Below, piece by piece: positions 37,434 through 38,507 of a stretch of DNA of 38,507 bases. This DNA is from Phycisphaerales bacterium. Its GTDB lineage: Bacteria > Planctomycetota > Phycisphaerae > UBA1845. Below the pieces are notes generated by a model that was not told the origin of the DNA, did not search any database, and saw only the letters and a list, made by a program, of their open reading frames with translations. The DNA lies in assembly GCA_020639095.1 (NCBI GenBank), contig JACKHH010000029.1, positions 1 through 38,507 on the forward strand, written 5' to 3'. The stretch's first letter is position 1, and each line of letters begins with the position of its first letter. Position numbers and translations under genes: made by a program.

Positions 37434-37665
37434 AAGTGAGAAAGTGAGAAAGTGAGAAAGTGAGAAGGTGAGAAAGTGAGAAAGTGAGAAAGGGGGTGGG
37501 AGTGCCGAATGCAGAGAGCAGAGTGCAGAATCGGGGGACGCGGGACGATGAACGCTGAACTTGCGGTGGTGCCCCTCGGGTTTGTGTGGTGGGCGGTGCT
37601 CGCCCCACGGATCATATGTCACTCGTCATTTGTCACTCGTCACCCGCCACTCGTCACTGTTTCTC
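37434..37665 (+). repeat. Mosaic heptamer/octamer repeat cassette in gap before TlpA gene
   Basis: It begins with about seven octamers (AGTGAGAA, one AGGTGAGA variant), then GAGTGCA, GAACGCTGAAC, a GTGGGCGGTGCTCGCCCCAC palindrome, and TCACTCG and TCGTCAC units to the end. It fills nearly the whole gap between the unknown gene and the thioredoxin gene (37654). In-frame stops (TGA in the octamers) make this copy non-coding. Confidence 0.88.
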
Positions 37666-38507
37666 ATTCGTTACAGTCTCCTGGCTGAGGAGTTCGCCAA
37701 CTTGCGTCCTGATCGTTGGGCCGCGCAGGTCTCGGGCGGCGATCTTGCCGTCGCGGTTGATGAGGAACAGGGCGGGGATTGCGTTGACTTCGTAGCGTTC
37801 CGCGGCGTCTTCCGCGCCACTCTCGTCGCCGACGGCTTGCAGCCAGTTCAACTTGCGGGCTTCGGTGAATTCTTTGACGCGGGCTGTGTCGCCTTCGATG
37901 CTGATGCTGAGCATGACGAAGTCGTCGCGGCTGCCATGGGCTTCGCGGGTCGCGACCAGGTTGGGAATTTCGCCAACACAGGGCCCGCACCACGTCGCCC
38001 AGAAATCGATGAGCACGACTTTGCCCCTCAGCTCGCTGAGCGTGATCTTGGTGCCGTCGAGCGTGGTGACGGTGAAATCGGGTGCGTCGCTGCCCTCGGC
38101 TGGCCCGCTGCTGCCGATGCCCGGGCCCTTGCGCGGGTCGAGCGCGAGTTGATAGGTGTACGCGTCCATGTCGGCAGCGATCGCCTGGTCGAGGAGCGGT
38201 TTGAATCCCGGCGCGTAGATCGCGATTTCGAACGCGTCGTTCGGTGCGTCGATAATCTGGAACGCGCCGGCGTCATCTGCCATTGTCTGCAAACCGAGCG
38301 TGTCGTGTCCCGACCAGCGCGTCGCGCGGATGTAGGCGTCCGCGACCGGTTTGTCATCGGGATCAACAAGCTTGCCGGTGATCGCGCGCGCTTCGGTGAG
38401 CGCGAAGTCCGCCGACACTTCCTCGGCAGCGGTGACCTGCACCTCGCGCAGTTGTGGTGCGTGCCCGGCGAGATGCACGGTGATGACCATGCGTCCGGGC
38501 GTGACGC
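37654..38507 (-). CDS. TlpA/ResA-type thioredoxin with carboxypeptidase-regulatory-like domain (partial at 5' end)
   Basis: The gene continues past the right edge of the window, since the frame is open to 38507. The visible part is about 284 residues. The first 120 form a CarboxypepD_reg-like beta-sandwich (ITGKLVDPDDKPVADAYIRATRW, FEIAIYAPGFKPL). The rest is a TlpA-family thioredoxin: APDFTVTTLDGTKITLSELRGKVVLIDFWATWCGPCVGEIPNLV with the WCGPC active site, and NAIPALFLINRDGKI with the cis-Pro. It is most likely exported and tethered, reducing disulfides or serving cytochrome c maturation. Tandem regulatory-like domains are common upstream in such planctomycete proteins. Confidence 0.9.
   Translation of the reverse strand, partial: VTPGRMVITVHLAGHAPQLREVQVTAAEEVSADFALTEARAITGKLVDPDDKPVADAYIRATRWSGHDTLGLQTMADDAGAFQIIDAPNDAFEIAIYAPGFKPLLDQAIAADMDAYTYQLALDPRKGPGIGSSGPAEGSDAPDFTVTTLDGTKITLSELRGKVVLIDFWATWCGPCVGEIPNLVATREAHGSRDDFVMLSISIEGDTARVKEFTEARKLNWLQAVGDESGAEDAAERYEVNAIPALFLINRDGKIAARDLRGPTIRTQVGELLSQETVTNEKQ

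Overview
The window looks like part of a Planctomycetota chromosome, probably near the Phycisphaerae; this is an inference. The reasons are GC-rich DNA with long shadow frames on both strands, secreted enzymes ending in dockerin-like DxDxDGD calcium repeats, a PQQ sugar dehydrogenase fused to cytochrome c and Cys-rich modules, a pilin-like LamG protein, and many dispersed palindromes and degenerate 7-nt repeats of a kind I associate with planctomycete genomes. I found no rRNA, tRNA, CRISPR array or transposase gene.

Layout. 0.2-6.2 kb (+): M48 lipoprotein metalloprotease, AtoE-type short-chain fatty acid transporter, a small Cys protein, a CaCA cation/Ca exchanger, then a SAM methyltransferase overlapping a family-2 glycosyltransferase. 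6.3-11 kb (+): secreted GH13 alpha-amylase with a dockerin-like tail, and a pilin-like LamG protein. 11-23.6 kb (-): a small hypothetical, a NapH-like ferredoxin membrane protein fused to TPRs, a 1467-aa secreted PQQ dehydrogenase/cytochrome c protein, two related MFS transporters (one with a large loop insert) and an 8-oxoguanine-deaminase-like amidohydrolase. 23.8-25.1 kb (+): MBL-fold hydrolase overlapping a thioredoxin-like lipoprotein. 25.4-26.0 kb (-): two tiny paralogous peptides sharing GLEFxxDNDxVFDLFAD, the first followed by a clear intrinsic terminator. 26.7-33.7 kb (+): the SOS mutagenesis cassette imuA-imuB-dnaE2 behind a sigma70-like promoter overlapped by a GTTC-N7-GTTA operator candidate. 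33.9-38.5 kb (-): RDD membrane protein, lipoprotein, a conserved-looking protein of unknown function, and a TlpA-type thioredoxin running off the window.

The most unusual content is a family of mosaic repeat cassettes of about 110-300 bp, built from degenerate heptamers and octamers (GTGAGAAA, GCAGAAG, GAGTGCA, GAACGAT, then CATTCAT, TCGTCAC, TTCTGCC), with a purine-rich left half and a complementary pyrimidine-rich right half. They lie only in the right third of the window, around the mutagenesis operon. Three copies are in frame inside coding sequence (one in imuA, two in dnaE2), always in the same orientation and reading frame; others fill intergenic gaps. One intergenic copy is an inverted near-duplicate of the imuA insert, including 66 nt identical, and two indels between them are exactly 7 and 42 nt. 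Separate palindromic REP-like elements also sit in frame in imuB and in the PHP domain of dnaE2. Together they make DnaE2 about 1316 aa instead of the usual roughly 1050-1100.
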